The position numbers were made by a program, and so were the translations under genes. A DNA stretch of 64,000 nucleotides, from contig NZ_CP150096.1 in assembly GCF_038396765.1 (NCBI RefSeq), positions 2,463,001-2,527,000 on the forward strand, in the 5' to 3' direction. Every line of letters starts with the position of its first letter. The first letter of the stretch is position 1. The stretch comes from Chitinophaga caseinilytica. GTDB lineage: Bacteria; Bacteroidota; Bacteroidia; Chitinophagales; Chitinophagaceae. The notes under the pieces were generated by a model, which saw only the letters and a program-made list of their open reading frames with translations, had not been told where the DNA came from and made no database searches. Shown one piece after another: positions 1 to 8,564 of the stretch.

Positions 1-1
1 G

Positions 2-331
2 GCGCTGAAAGCTTCGCTGGAACTGTTCAGGGAAGCGGGGATCGAAGCGTTGCGGGCCAAAAGCCTCCGGCTCACGGCCTACCTGGAGTTCCTGCTGGGC
101 CAGGCTTCACTGCCCTGCGAGATCATCACCCCGGCCGATCCGCTGCAAAGAGGCGCGCAGTTGTCGCTGTATTTCCCGAAAGACGGGAAGGCGATCCACG
201 CGCGCATGATGGAAAACGGGATCATCTGCGATTACCGCGAGCCCGGCGTGATCCGCCTGGCGCCCGCGCCGCTGTATTGCTCCTATTCAGATGTGCTCCG
301 GTTCCACGACGTTTTAAAATCATTCGCATGA
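2..331 (+). CDS. kynU: Kynureninase, C-terminal part (5' end outside window)
   Basis: The frame is open from the window edge and ends with TGA. Kynureninase is a PLP enzyme that cleaves kynurenine to anthranilate and alanine in tryptophan degradation. The visible 109 residues carry the family's C-terminal signature: an RGAQLSLYF block, then a DYREPGVIRLAPAPLY segment followed by a conserved aromatic/acidic stretch before the end. The PLP lysine and most of the fold lie upstream of the window. The stop codon overlaps the ATG of the next gene (ATGA), so the two are probably translated together. Identification rests on the C-terminal motifs only. Confidence 0.85.
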   Translation, partial: ALKASLELFREAGIEALRAKSLRLTAYLEFLLGQASLPCEIITPADPLQRGAQLSLYFPKDGKAIHARMMENGIICDYREPGVIRLAPAPLYCSYSDVLRFHDVLKSFA

Positions 332-930
332 GTACTTCCATCAAAAACTGGCTCGCCCTTGGCGATTCGTACACTATCGGCGAAGGCGTTCCGCTGTTCG
401 AGAGCTTTCCGTACCAGGCGCTCCAGCTCCTGCGCGCGGCCGGCATGCAGGTACAGGCGCCGGAGATCGTCGCGAAAACGGGGTGGACCACCGGTGAGTT
501 GATCCATCACCTGCAACACAACACCCGGCTGCTGCCGGCGTACGATTTCGTGTCGCTGCTGATCGGGGTGAACAACCAGTACCGCGGGCTGCCGGAAACG
601 GAATATGCGCAGGAATTCGAATGGCTGGCAAACCGGGCGCTGGAGCTTGCAGGCGGTGGAAAAATAGTGGTGGTGAGCATCCCGGATTGGGGCGTGACGC
701 CCTTCGCCGCGGGGCGCGATACGGATACCATTTGCAACCAGATCGACGAGTTCAACGGCATCAGCCGCGAAATCAGCGGAAAACTGGGCATACCTTATAT
801 TAATATCACGGAAAGTTACCGGCTTACCGGCGGCCGGCCGGAAAGCGTGGTGGAAGACAAACTGCACCCTTCCGGGGCCGTGTACGCAGGGTGGGCGGAA
901 AAAGTGGCCGCCGCCTTCGGGAATGGATAA
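328..930 (+). CDS. SGNH/GDSL-family hydrolase (lysophospholipase-like esterase)
   Basis: A 200-residue protein with the SGNH hydrolase blocks: the nucleophile in LALGDSYTIGEG (Ser14), a GVNNQY segment matching block III (Asn), and the C-terminal Asp/His pair in EDKLHPSG (about Asp177 and His180). I see no signal peptide, so it is probably cytoplasmic. The start is the ATG that overlaps the kynU stop; an open frame extends further upstream but lies inside kynU. Members of this family hydrolyse ester or thioester bonds in lipids or small metabolites; the substrate cannot be read from sequence. The link to kynU suggests an operon but not necessarily a shared pathway. Confidence 0.85.
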   Translation: MSTSIKNWLALGDSYTIGEGVPLFESFPYQALQLLRAAGMQVQAPEIVAKTGWTTGELIHHLQHNTRLLPAYDFVSLLIGVNNQYRGLPETEYAQEFEWLANRALELAGGGKIVVVSIPDWGVTPFAAGRDTDTICNQIDEFNGISREISGKLGIPYINITESYRLTGGRPESVVEDKLHPSGAVYAGWAEKVAAAFGNG

Positions 931-962
931 TCCGCAGCAACACAATACTTTTTATATGATGA

Positions 963-990
963 ATCCCTGCCCTCCGCGGCAGGGATTTTG
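963..990 (+). terminator. Intrinsic terminator after the kynU-hydrolase pair
   Basis: A 9-bp perfect inverted repeat (ATCCCTGCC / GGCAGGGAT, 6-base loop) is followed by TTTTG. It ends the first operon, and its T-run also supplies the -33 element of the accA promoter. Confidence 0.6.
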
Positions 991-1016
991 ATTCAATGAG
1001 AATTATCCTACATTTG
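987..1016 (+). promoter_or_regulatory. Bacteroidota-type promoter for accA
   Basis: TTTG (987-990), 18 bases, then TACATTTG (1009-1016) matches the primary-sigma consensus TTTG/TAnnTTTG. It would give accA a 5' leader of about 120 bases. Confidence 0.6.
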
Positions 1017-1142
1017 CACCCCTGACCCGCCGGCAACATCCGGGAAGGTCACTTTTTGCGGATCCCTGTACGAAACAGCCATTGGGCGCAATACAGGGTT
1101 TACTATCTTTATGAAGTACTTTAACCTTTATTAAAACTGTTT

Positions 1143-2096
1143 ATGCAATTTCTGGATTTTGAAAAGCCGATTGCGGATCTGTACGAACAACTGGAAAAAC
1201 TGAGGGAAAACGGGGAGAAGTCCGGCGTGGACGTTTCCGCTACCGTGAAAGAGTACGAGCAGAAAATCATCGACACCAAGCAACAGGTCTATAACAATCT
1301 CTCCAGCTGGCAGAAAGTGCAGCTGAGCCGCCATCCCGAAAGGCCGTACACATTGGAGTACATCGAAAGAATGACGGAAAACTTCGTGGAGCTGCATGGC
1401 GACCGCAATGTGAAAGACGACAAGGCGATGGTTGGCGGATTTGCGGAAATCGGCGGTGAAACTGCGATGTTCATCGGCCAGCAGAAAGGCGTGAATACTA
1501 AGATGCGGCAGATCCGCAACTTCGGTATGGCCAACCCTGAAGGTTACCGCAAAGCCCTCCGGCTCATGAAGCTGGCGGAGCGTTTCAACAAGCCCATCAT
1601 CACCCTCATCGATACCCCGGGCGCATATCCCGGCCTGGAAGCGGAAGAGCGCGGACAAGGCGAAGCGATCGCCCGTAACCTGTTCGAAATGGTGAAGCTC
1701 CGCGTTCCCGTGATCTGCGTGATCATCGGCGAAGGCGCATCCGGCGGCGCGCTGGGCATCGGCATCGGCGACCGTATCTTCATGCTCGAAAACAGCTGGT
1801 ACACCGTAATCTCCCCCGAAAACTGCTCCACCATCCTCTGGAGAAGCTGGAATTTCAAGGAAAAAGCGGCGGAAGAGCTCAAGCTCACTTCCGGGTACAT
1901 GAGCCAGTTCGGACTGGTAGACGGGGTGATCCCCGAACCCGTGGGCGGCGCACATTCCAACCACGAAGAAATGGCCGAGATCCTGAAGAAACGCCTCATC
2001 GAAACCCTGGCCGAATTGAAAAAGATCGACCCGGACACGCGCATCGAACAACGGATCGATAAATTTTCCAATATGGGCTTCTTCGAAGAACGTTGA
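1143..2096 (+). CDS. accA: Acetyl-CoA carboxylase carboxyltransferase subunit alpha
   Basis: A 317-residue protein, the normal length for AccA. With AccD it moves the carboxyl group from biotin to acetyl-CoA, giving malonyl-CoA for fatty acid synthesis. The start [13 protein letters not shown], the middle [16 protein letters not shown] block and the glycine-rich [14 protein letters not shown] oxyanion region near residue 200 are characteristic. It stands alone: accD, accB and accC are not adjacent, which is common in this phylum. It has its own promoter and no clear purine-rich ribosome binding site, as usual in Bacteroidota. Confidence 0.97.
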   Translation: MQFLDFEKPIADLYEQLEKLRENGEKSGVDVSATVKEYEQKIIDTKQQVYNNLSSWQKVQLSRHPERPYTLEYIERMTENFVELHGDRNVKDDKAMVGGFAEIGGETAMFIGQQKGVNTKMRQIRNFGMANPEGYRKALRLMKLAERFNKPIITLIDTPGAYPGLEAEERGQGEAIARNLFEMVKLRVPVICVIIGEGASGGALGIGIGDRIFMLENSWYTVISPENCSTILWRSWNFKEKAAEELKLTSGYMSQFGLVDGVIPEPVGGAHSNHEEMAEILKKRLIETLAELKKIDPDTRIEQRIDKFSNMGFFEER

Positions 2097-2137
2097 TCAA
2101 AATTGACATTCGTCCGGCAAAAAAGAGCGCAGCTGTA

Positions 2138-2168
2138 TTGCGGGTATCAATCCAATTGACAATCTTTG
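2138..2168 (+). promoter_or_regulatory. Probable promoter for dapA
   Basis: TTG (2138-2140), 20 bases, then AATCTTTG (2161-2168), one mismatch from TAnnTTTG. It lies about 40 bases before the dapA start. Confidence 0.4.
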
Positions 2169-2209
2169 CATTTTCTAAGGCAGCACTGCGGCCATTGACC
2201 ATTTGAAAT

Positions 2210-3091
2210 ATGTTACAGGAACAATTAAGGGGCACCGGCGTGGCATTGGTGACACCGTTCACCGCCAGCGAAGCGATTGACTGGAATGCCCTCGAAAGGC
2301 TTATCGATCATGTGATCACCGGGGGCGTAGACTACGTCGTGACCCTCGGCACTACCGGGGAAACACCCACACTTTCCTCCGAAGAAAAACTCGACCTGAT
2401 CCGCTTTACCTTCGAAAAGGTGAAGAAGCGCGTGCCCGTAGTGGTGGGCGTTGGCGATTATAACACCGCCGATGTCGTGAAGCGACTGGCATCCTGCCCG
2501 CTCGACGAAGCCGCCGCCATCCTCAGCGTGGCGCCTTATTACAGCAAACCCACGCAGGAAGGCATCTTCCAGCACTATAAGGCCATCGCCGCCGCATCTC
2601 CCAAACCCATCATCCTGTACAACGTTCCCGGCCGCACCGGCCGTAACATGACGGCAGAAACCACCCTGCGCATCGCGCACGAAGTGGAAAACGTCATCGC
2701 CATGAAAGAAGCATCGGGCGATATGCTGCAATGCATGCAGATCATCCGCGACAAACCGAAAGGCTTCCTGGTGATCAGTGGAGACGATGGCGTTGCCATG
2801 CCGCAGCTGGCCTGTGGAATGGACGGCGTAATCTCCGTGGCTGCGAACTACTTCGCGAAAGACTTCCCCGCGATGGTGAAAGCCGCGCTGGCAGGAGATT
2901 TCGAAACGGCCCGCAACCTGCACTACCGCATGCTCGAAGGCTTCGATCTCATGTTCGCGGAAAACAATCCCGCCGGCATCAAGGCGTTCCTGCACCAGGC
3001 CGGCCTCATGGAAAACGTGTTCCGCCTGCCGGTAATCCCCGCCACGGAAGCGCTCCAGCAACAGATCAAAAAGTATCTCTCCGCATACTAA
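2210..3091 (+). CDS. dapA: 4-hydroxy-tetrahydrodipicolinate synthase
   Basis: A 293-residue class I aldolase-fold enzyme that condenses pyruvate with aspartate semialdehyde, the first committed step to diaminopimelate and lysine. The active-site elements are visible: the GTTGETPTL block near residue 45, the tyrosine in ILYNVPGRTG (about Tyr137) and the Schiff-base lysine in VIAMKEASGD (about Lys166). Length and motifs are typical. It is a single-gene unit with its own promoter and a strong terminator, so it is not in an operon with accA. Confidence 0.97.
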   Translation: MLQEQLRGTGVALVTPFTASEAIDWNALERLIDHVITGGVDYVVTLGTTGETPTLSSEEKLDLIRFTFEKVKKRVPVVVGVGDYNTADVVKRLASCPLDEAAAILSVAPYYSKPTQEGIFQHYKAIAAASPKPIILYNVPGRTGRNMTAETTLRIAHEVENVIAMKEASGDMLQCMQIIRDKPKGFLVISGDDGVAMPQLACGMDGVISVAANYFAKDFPAMVKAALAGDFETARNLHYRMLEGFDLMFAENNPAGIKAFLHQAGLMENVFRLPVIPATEALQQQIKKYLSAY

Positions 3092-3114
3092 CCCGGTTTC
3101 ACCGGAAAGCGGAA

Positions 3115-3156
3115 GGGCTGACGGCCGGTTTTTATACCAGGCGTCAGCCCTTTTTG
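3115..3156 (+). terminator. Intrinsic terminator of dapA
   Basis: A 9-bp stem, GGGCTGACG (3115-3123) with CGTCAGCCC (3142-3150), 18-base loop, followed by TTTTTG. Confidence 0.75.
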
Positions 3157-3189
3157 TTTTGCGGCATGTGCGTAGCGGCCGGATGGCGC

Positions 3190-3216
3190 AAAAAAGGGCG
3201 CCCTTGCCAGGCGCCC
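3190..3216 (-). terminator. Intrinsic terminator of the leftward outer-membrane protein gene
   Basis: Stem GGGCGCC (3196-3202) with GGCGCCC (3210-3216). Read on the minus strand it is followed by six T. It sits between the convergent dapA and the next gene. Confidence 0.75.
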
Positions 3217-3246
3217 AGGGGGTATAGGGTTGAACAGGATAATCAA

Positions 3247-4083
3247 CTAAAAAGCAAACCCAACGGTAAGTCCGAGCCCGCGAACGCCGAGGAAAGGCAT
3301 CTTGATGTCTGCCCGCACCCCGTCGTTGCGCACATCGGCTTTGATGTTTTTTTCACTTCCGCCGAGGTCTATCAGGTCTTCCAGGTCGGCCTTCAGTTCG
3401 GCACGGTCTGCTTCGTCGAGATCGCTGAGGTCGGTAAGCCCTTCCACCTTACCTGTCATTTTGCCGTAATGGGCGCCGATGATGTAGAGGTCAATCACCA
3501 CGCGCTTGGCGATCATGAACTGTCCGCCCATGATCACACCGCCGCCAAAGCCTTTGGTATGGCCGTTGAGGGGCACGAGGGTGGTGGAGCCGTCCGGTTT
3601 TTCGTAATCGTAGGGGTAATCGTACTTGAATTTGCTGTAACGGCCGTAGATGCCGCCGTAAAAGCCCCTGGCGCCGGGGCGCTTCCCGGTGTAAATGCGG
3701 AATTCCGCCGTGAGGGCGCCGCCGCTCATCTGCAACTTATCGAGCTGGCTTTGCAGATCGTCTTCCCCGTCTTCCTTGATCTGGTCCATCACGTTTTCGC
3801 CGAGCATGCTCTTGGTAAGGGCGCTTTTCGGCATGTAACGGTACCCCAGCGATGCGGAGATCTTGCGGGTCAGCATGCGCTCGTAGGTAAGGCTGTAGTT
3901 GTTGAGGGTAAGGCTGGAAAGATTGGTTTTCAGGATGTTGGAATACATCGGGAGGTTGCGTAACCGCTCTTTCCGGGATGGGGGCGTTTCAATGGTACTG
4001 TCGACAGGTGCTCCGGTCTGCTGCGCCATGGCCGCAGTGCCGAGGCAAAGGGCTGCGACGAGGGTAAGTGCTGCGTGTTTCAT
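3247..4083 (-). CDS. Secreted, probably outer-membrane beta-barrel protein of unknown function
   Basis: A 278-residue protein. The start chosen is MKHAALTLVAALCLGTAAMAQ, a clear signal peptide; an open frame continues 21 codons upstream but would bury it. The rest has alternating polar/hydrophobic strands such as TNLSSLTLNNYSLTYERML and EFRIYTGKRPGARGFYGGIY and ends with LGLTVGFAF, an aromatic-terminated final strand typical of outer-membrane barrels. It resembles the DUF3575-like proteins common in Bacteroidota. An acidic stretch near residues 180-215 (DLSDLDEADRAELKADLEDL) may be a surface loop or a helical insert. Function unknown. It is a single gene with its own promoter and terminator. 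Confidence 0.72.
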   Translation of the reverse strand: MKHAALTLVAALCLGTAAMAQQTGAPVDSTIETPPSRKERLRNLPMYSNILKTNLSSLTLNNYSLTYERMLTRKISASLGYRYMPKSALTKSMLGENVMDQIKEDGEDDLQSQLDKLQMSGGALTAEFRIYTGKRPGARGFYGGIYGRYSKFKYDYPYDYEKPDGSTTLVPLNGHTKGFGGGVIMGGQFMIAKRVVIDLYIIGAHYGKMTGKVEGLTDLSDLDEADRAELKADLEDLIDLGGSEKNIKADVRNDGVRADIKMPFLGVRGLGLTVGFAF

Positions 4084-4107
4084 GTTATAGGAAAAATATT
4101 TAATGCA

Positions 4108-4138
4108 TAAAGATAAATGCATGCTTTTTCCCCTGCAA
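4108..4138 (-). promoter_or_regulatory. Promoter of the outer-membrane protein gene
   Basis: On the minus strand, TTG, exactly 20 bases, then TATCTTTA, one mismatch from the consensus, 25 bases before the ATG. Confidence 0.5.
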
Positions 4139-4189
4139 TACACCATTTTAGGTATTGCTTTTATAAATAAATTATATTTTAATTAAGGA

Positions 4190-5098
4190 TTATATGATGT
4201 AGGTCGCCCCTTCGAGCGCGAGTTCCGTATTGGGGAAAACGGGGATGCACTCGTCGAGGAAAGGTTGCAGTTCTGTGTATTTGGAAGAAAAATGCCCGAT
4301 CAGGAGCCGCCGGGCGCCCGCCATTCCGGCGAGGGTAGCGGCCTGGACGGTGGTGCTGTGGTACCGGTCGGCCGCGCGCTGGCGGAGATCGTCGAGGTAA
4401 GTGGTTTCGTGGTACATGAGGTCGGCATCCTGCAGCCAGGGCACCAGTTCTTCGTCGTAAATGCTGTCTGCGCAATAAACATACCGCCGGGCGGGGTTCG
4501 GGGGCAGCGTCACCCAGTCGTTTTTTACGATGGTCCCGTCTTTCCTGATATAATCTTCGCCGTCGGCCAGGTGGGAGAAGAAGGCAGACGGGATTTCGTA
4601 GGCGCGGGTTTGTTCGGGTATAATGCGGCGCTTGCGGCGCTGTACGCTGAAAGCAAAGCCATAGCAGGGGATGCGGTGGCGGGTAGGGAAGCAGGACACT
4701 TCCATGTCTTTGTCCTGGAAAAGCACGCCTGCCGACTCCGGCGTCAGCGGCTGGAACTGCAGCTCGAAACGCAGGGTGGTGGCGGCGTGGCGGAGTTGCA
4801 GCTCGAGGATGTCCCACAGGCCCGGCGGACCGAATACCGTCAGCGGTTCGATGCGGCCGAGGAGGCTCATACTGTTGATGAGGCCGATCAGGCCGAAATA
4901 ATGATCGCCATGCAGGTGGCTGATGAAGATGTAACGGATTTTTCCGCGGCGCACCTTGTATTTGGCGAGCTGCGTTTGTGTGCCCTCACCGCAGTCGATC
5001 AGCATGAGCTGATCGTTATACGTGAGCACCTGTGCGGTGGGGTGCCGCTCCGGGGTGGGTATCGCCGAGTTGTTGCCGAGGATGGTGACCGCAAACAT
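4190..5098 (-). CDS. rnz: Ribonuclease Z (tRNA 3' processing endonuclease)
   Basis: A 302-residue metallo-beta-lactamase-fold nuclease that removes 3' trailers from tRNA precursors in the cytoplasm. The zinc motif HLHGDH is at residues 61-66, and the N-terminal strand MFAVTILGNNSAIPTPERHPTAQ and the later GHFSSKYTEL block match the short (bacterial) RNase Z form. It lies 17 bases downstream of the STAS-domain gene on the same strand, so the two form a small operon transcribed away from clpC. Confidence 0.95.
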   Translation of the reverse strand: MFAVTILGNNSAIPTPERHPTAQVLTYNDQLMLIDCGEGTQTQLAKYKVRRGKIRYIFISHLHGDHYFGLIGLINSMSLLGRIEPLTVFGPPGLWDILELQLRHAATTLRFELQFQPLTPESAGVLFQDKDMEVSCFPTRHRIPCYGFAFSVQRRKRRIIPEQTRAYEIPSAFFSHLADGEDYIRKDGTIVKNDWVTLPPNPARRYVYCADSIYDEELVPWLQDADLMYHETTYLDDLRQRAADRYHSTTVQAATLAGMAGARRLLIGHFSSKYTELQPFLDECIPVFPNTELALEGATYII

Positions 5099-5115
5099 GA
5101 GCCAGTAGTTAAAAT

Positions 5116-5490
5116 TTATTCGTCGCCGAGATCCAGTTCGCGTTCCAGGTCTTCCATCATCACCATATCGATGGCTTCGGATTCGGTGGGCACGATATTG
5201 AGCATTTCGGGGTGTAGTTCCGAGAGCTCGGCTGTTAAAACCTTGTTAAGTCCGGTTACGGCGGCGGAAAGGCCATGGTCGTACCGGTGCTGATACACTG
5301 TAAAAATGGCTTCCAGCGCCCGTGCATCGGCAGATTGCAGGGAATGCAGGTCCAGCACGAGGTTGAGGCCGGTCAGTTCGGGGATGCCGAGCACTTCCTT
5401 TTCGAGTTCCGCAGCCATTTTGGCATCCAGCGCGGCTTCTTCCAGCCTAAAAATCAGTATTTTCTCTTTGGTATCAATTTTGAATTGCAT
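5116..5490 (-). CDS. STAS-like domain protein (anti-sigma antagonist fold)
   Basis: A 124-residue protein starting MQFKIDTKEKILIFRLEE. An alternating strand/helix pattern with a central NLVLDLHSLQSADARALEAI segment matches the STAS fold of anti-sigma-factor antagonists. The usual phosphorylatable DSSG serine is not obvious (SADA is found instead), so partner-switch phosphorylation is doubtful. The C-terminus is very acidic. An ATG 27 bases upstream (5517) is an alternative start. It sits directly before rnz, an association I recall in other Chitinophagaceae; its role there is not known to me. Confidence 0.6.
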   Translation of the reverse strand: MQFKIDTKEKILIFRLEEAALDAKMAAELEKEVLGIPELTGLNLVLDLHSLQSADARALEAIFTVYQHRYDHGLSAAVTGLNKVLTAELSELHPEMLNIVPTESEAIDMVMMEDLERELDLGDE

Positions 5491-5639
5491 ACGGCGGATG
5501 TTATCAATCACAAACATTATAAAAAAAGGATTCGGCAAAAAGGAAACCCGTCGAAGAACGTACCTGGAGAAGTAAATAACACCCAATCGTCAACATCCCT
5601 CTTCTCGTAGATATATTCAGCAAACAAGGCCCTTCAGCG

Positions 5640-5669
5640 CAAAAGTAAATCTTAACCAATAATGTGCAA
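5640..5669 (-). promoter_or_regulatory. Promoter for the STAS-rnz operon
   Basis: On the minus strand, TTG (5669-5667), 19 bases, then TACTTTTG (5647-5640), a perfect match. It implies a leader of about 145 bases before the STAS gene. It lies in the divergent region shared with clpC, whose own promoter I could not fix with confidence. Confidence 0.55.
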
Positions 5670-5748
5670 GGATAAAAAGTAAATCCAATTTAATTTGGTA
5701 ATATTGTATAAGCATGCCCCCGTAAGGGTTTAACAAAATCAACAAACA

Positions 5749-8280
5749 ATGGATCAGAATTTTTCACCGCAAGTAAAGGAGATCATTACGTTCAGTAGGG
5801 AGGAGGCTTTGCGACTGGGTAATGATTTCATCGGTACGGAACACCTGCTGCTGGGTATTATTCGTGAAGGTGAGGGAACGGCTGTAAAAATCCTACAGGC
5901 GCTGAACGTTGATCTGTATGAGTTACGCAAGGAAGTGGAGTTGGCGATAAAAGACAAGACAGGCAAAAACATTGCGAACATCAACAGTCTTCCCCTGACC
6001 CGCCAGGCAGAGAAAGTGATCCGGGTAACCGTGCTGGAAGCAAAGGCGCTGAAGAGTCCCACCGTGGAAACAGAGCACCTCATGCTATCCATCCTCAAGA
6101 ATAAAGAAAACGTTTGTACGCAAATCCTTCAACAATTTGACGTGGACTACGATACTTTTAAAAACGAACTGGGCTTCGTAAAATCTGCCGATCCGAAAGC
6201 AGAATTCGATGACCCCGGAGAAGAGGAGTTCGAAGACGAACGCAAAAGTTATGCTTCCAAACAGAAGCAGACCAACACCAAGTCGAAAACTCCCGTTCTC
6301 GATAACTTCGGCCGTGATATCACCAAACTGGCCGAAAGCGGCAGCCTCGATCCGATCGTGGGCCGCGAAGCGGAAATCGAACGCGTTTCGCAGATCCTTT
6401 CCCGCCGTAAAAAGAACAACCCCATCCTGATCGGTGAGCCCGGTGTAGGTAAAACTGCCATCGTGGAAGGCCTCGCCCTCCGCATCGTGCAGCGCAAGGT
6501 TTCCCGCGTGCTGTTCGACAAGCGCGTGGTTAGCCTCGACCTCGCCGCCCTCGTGGCCGGTACCAAATACCGCGGCCAGTTCGAGGAAAGGATGAAGGCG
6601 ATCATGAACGAGCTGGAAAAGAACCGCGACGTAATCCTGTTCATCGATGAGATTCACACCATCGTTGGCGCAGGCGGCGCTTCCGGTTCGCTGGACGCTT
6701 CCAACATCTTCAAGCCCGCCCTCGCAAGAGGCGAGCTCCAGTGCATCGGCGCCTCCACTTTGGATGAATACCGCATGTACATCGAGAAAGATGGCGCCCT
6801 CGACCGCCGGTTCCAGAAGGTAATGGTTGATCCCCCCTCCGTGGAGGAAACCATCCAGATCCTCAACAACATCAAACCGCGCTACGAGGAATACCATAAC
6901 GTGTCTTACACTGACGACGCCATCGACGCATGCGTGAAACTCAGCGACCGTTATATGACCGACCGCCTGCTGCCCGACAAGGCCATCGACGTGCTCGATG
7001 AAGTTGGCGCCCGCGTCCATCTCAAAAACATCAACGTTCCGCAAAATATCCTCGACCTCGAAAAACAGATCGAAGACATCAAGCAGGAAAAGAATAAAGT
7101 CGTGAAGAGCCAGCGCTTCGAAGAAGCCGCCGCCCTCCGCGATACCGAAAAGAAACTCGGCGAAGACCTCGAAAAGGCCAAAGCCGTGTGGGAAGAAGAA
7201 GTAAAACACAAACGCTACCCGATCGATGAAGAAGCGATCGCCGAAGTGGTGAGCATGATGACCGGCATCCCCGTAAAACGGATGGTGCAGGCCGAAAACG
7301 AAAAGCTCCGCCGCATGGGCGAAGACCTCAAATCCGCCGTGGTGGGTCAGGCCGAAGCCATTTCCAAAGTCACGAAAGCCATCCAGCGTAACCGCGTTGG
7401 CCTGAAAGACCCGAAGAAACCCATCGGTACCTTCATCTTCCTGGGCCCCACCGGTGTCGGTAAAACCGAGCTGGCAAAAGCCCTCGCCCGGTATATGTTC
7501 GACTCGGAAGACGCGCTCATCCGTATCGATATGTCCGAATACATGGAGAAATTCTCCGTAAGCCGCCTCATCGGCGCGCCTCCGGGATATGTTGGGTACG
7601 AAGAAGGTGGCCAGCTCACCGAAAAAGTACGCCGCAAACCGTACTCGGTGATCCTGCTCGACGAAATCGAGAAAGCCCATCCGGATATCTATAATATCCT
7701 GCTGCAGGTGCTCGACGATGGTATTCTGACAGACGGCCTGGGCCGGAAGGTGGACTTTAAGAACACGCTCATCATCATGACCTCCAACATCGGGGTGCGC
7801 CAGTTGAAAGACTTCGGTGCAGGCGTGGGCTTCTCTACCGGCGCCCGTGTGGTGAACGAAGAAGAGAACACCAAAGCGGTGATCGAAAAAGCCCTGAAAC
7901 GGACGTTCTCTCCCGAGTTCCTCAACCGTATCGATGATGTGATCATCTTCAACTCGCTCAGCAAGGAAGATATCTACACCATTATCGATATCACGATGAA
8001 AGGGGTGCTCGTTCGCCTGCAGAACCTGGGCTTCAGCCTGGAACTGACAGACGAGGCGAAAGGGTTCCTGGCCGAGAAAGGGTACGATCAGCAGTTTGGC
8101 GCCCGTCCGCTCCACAGGGCCATCCAGAAATACCTGGAAGATCCCCTGGCGGAAGAGATCCTCAACATGAATATCCACAACGGGGATATCCTCATCGCAG
8201 ATCTCGACAAGGAAAACCAGAAACTGGTGTTCTCCCTGAAGAACCCCTCCAAAAGCAAATCGGAGAAATCCGAAGCGTAA
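5749..8280 (+). CDS. clpC: ATP-dependent Clp protease ATP-binding subunit ClpC
   Basis: An 843-residue Hsp100 unfoldase that feeds proteins to ClpP. Domains in order: the N-terminal Clp_N repeat (about 1-145), a first AAA+ module with Walker A GEPGVGKT (about 229-236), a middle region with UVR-like coiled coil (about 410-490, [18 protein letters not shown]) that marks ClpC rather than ClpB, and a second AAA+ module with GPTGVGKT (about 563-570). A VGF tripeptide inside GAGVGFSTG is the likely ClpP-docking loop. Length and architecture are normal. It is monocistronic, ending in a strong terminator; divergent from the STAS-rnz operon. Confidence 0.97.
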   Translation: MDQNFSPQVKEIITFSREEALRLGNDFIGTEHLLLGIIREGEGTAVKILQALNVDLYELRKEVELAIKDKTGKNIANINSLPLTRQAEKVIRVTVLEAKALKSPTVETEHLMLSILKNKENVCTQILQQFDVDYDTFKNELGFVKSADPKAEFDDPGEEEFEDERKSYASKQKQTNTKSKTPVLDNFGRDITKLAESGSLDPIVGREAEIERVSQILSRRKKNNPILIGEPGVGKTAIVEGLALRIVQRKVSRVLFDKRVVSLDLAALVAGTKYRGQFEERMKAIMNELEKNRDVILFIDEIHTIVGAGGASGSLDASNIFKPALARGELQCIGASTLDEYRMYIEKDGALDRRFQKVMVDPPSVEETIQILNNIKPRYEEYHNVSYTDDAIDACVKLSDRYMTDRLLPDKAIDVLDEVGARVHLKNINVPQNILDLEKQIEDIKQEKNKVVKSQRFEEAAALRDTEKKLGEDLEKAKAVWEEEVKHKRYPIDEEAIAEVVSMMTGIPVKRMVQAENEKLRRMGEDLKSAVVGQAEAISKVTKAIQRNRVGLKDPKKPIGTFIFLGPTGVGKTELAKALARYMFDSEDALIRIDMSEYMEKFSVSRLIGAPPGYVGYEEGGQLTEKVRRKPYSVILLDEIEKAHPDIYNILLQVLDDGILTDGLGRKVDFKNTLIIMTSNIGVRQLKDFGAGVGFSTGARVVNEEENTKAVIEKALKRTFSPEFLNRIDDVIIFNSLSKEDIYTIIDITMKGVLVRLQNLGFSLELTDEAKGFLAEKGYDQQFGARPLHRAIQKYLEDPLAEEILNMNIHNGDILIADLDKENQKLVFSLKNPSKSKSEKSEA

Positions 8281-8307
8281 ACCGTAAAACAGATCAATCG
8301 ATCATAC

Positions 8308-8338
8308 AGCTGCCGGCGATGAGCCGGCAGCTTTTTTT
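8308..8338 (+). terminator. Intrinsic terminator of clpC
   Basis: A 10-bp perfect stem AGCTGCCGGC / GCCGGCAGCT with a GATGA loop, then a T-run. The following 225 bases to the next gene are very AT-rich; I see no gene and no confident promoter match in them. Confidence 0.85.
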
Positions 8339-8564
8339 ATGCACAATTTTTCAGTGATTATCAATTCTATATATGTTTTCCCGATCATATTACATATTGA
8401 TTAAATAAAAAACATGATTGAAATGATATATTAATCAAAATTTATATGTAACATTGCGGAAGATTAGCATGCGCCCGTAAAATGGGTCGGGGCAGAACAG
8501 TAATTATTAAAGGACTTGGTTTTCAATTCATCTCTATAAACGCATATTTTTTAACCTTTTACCT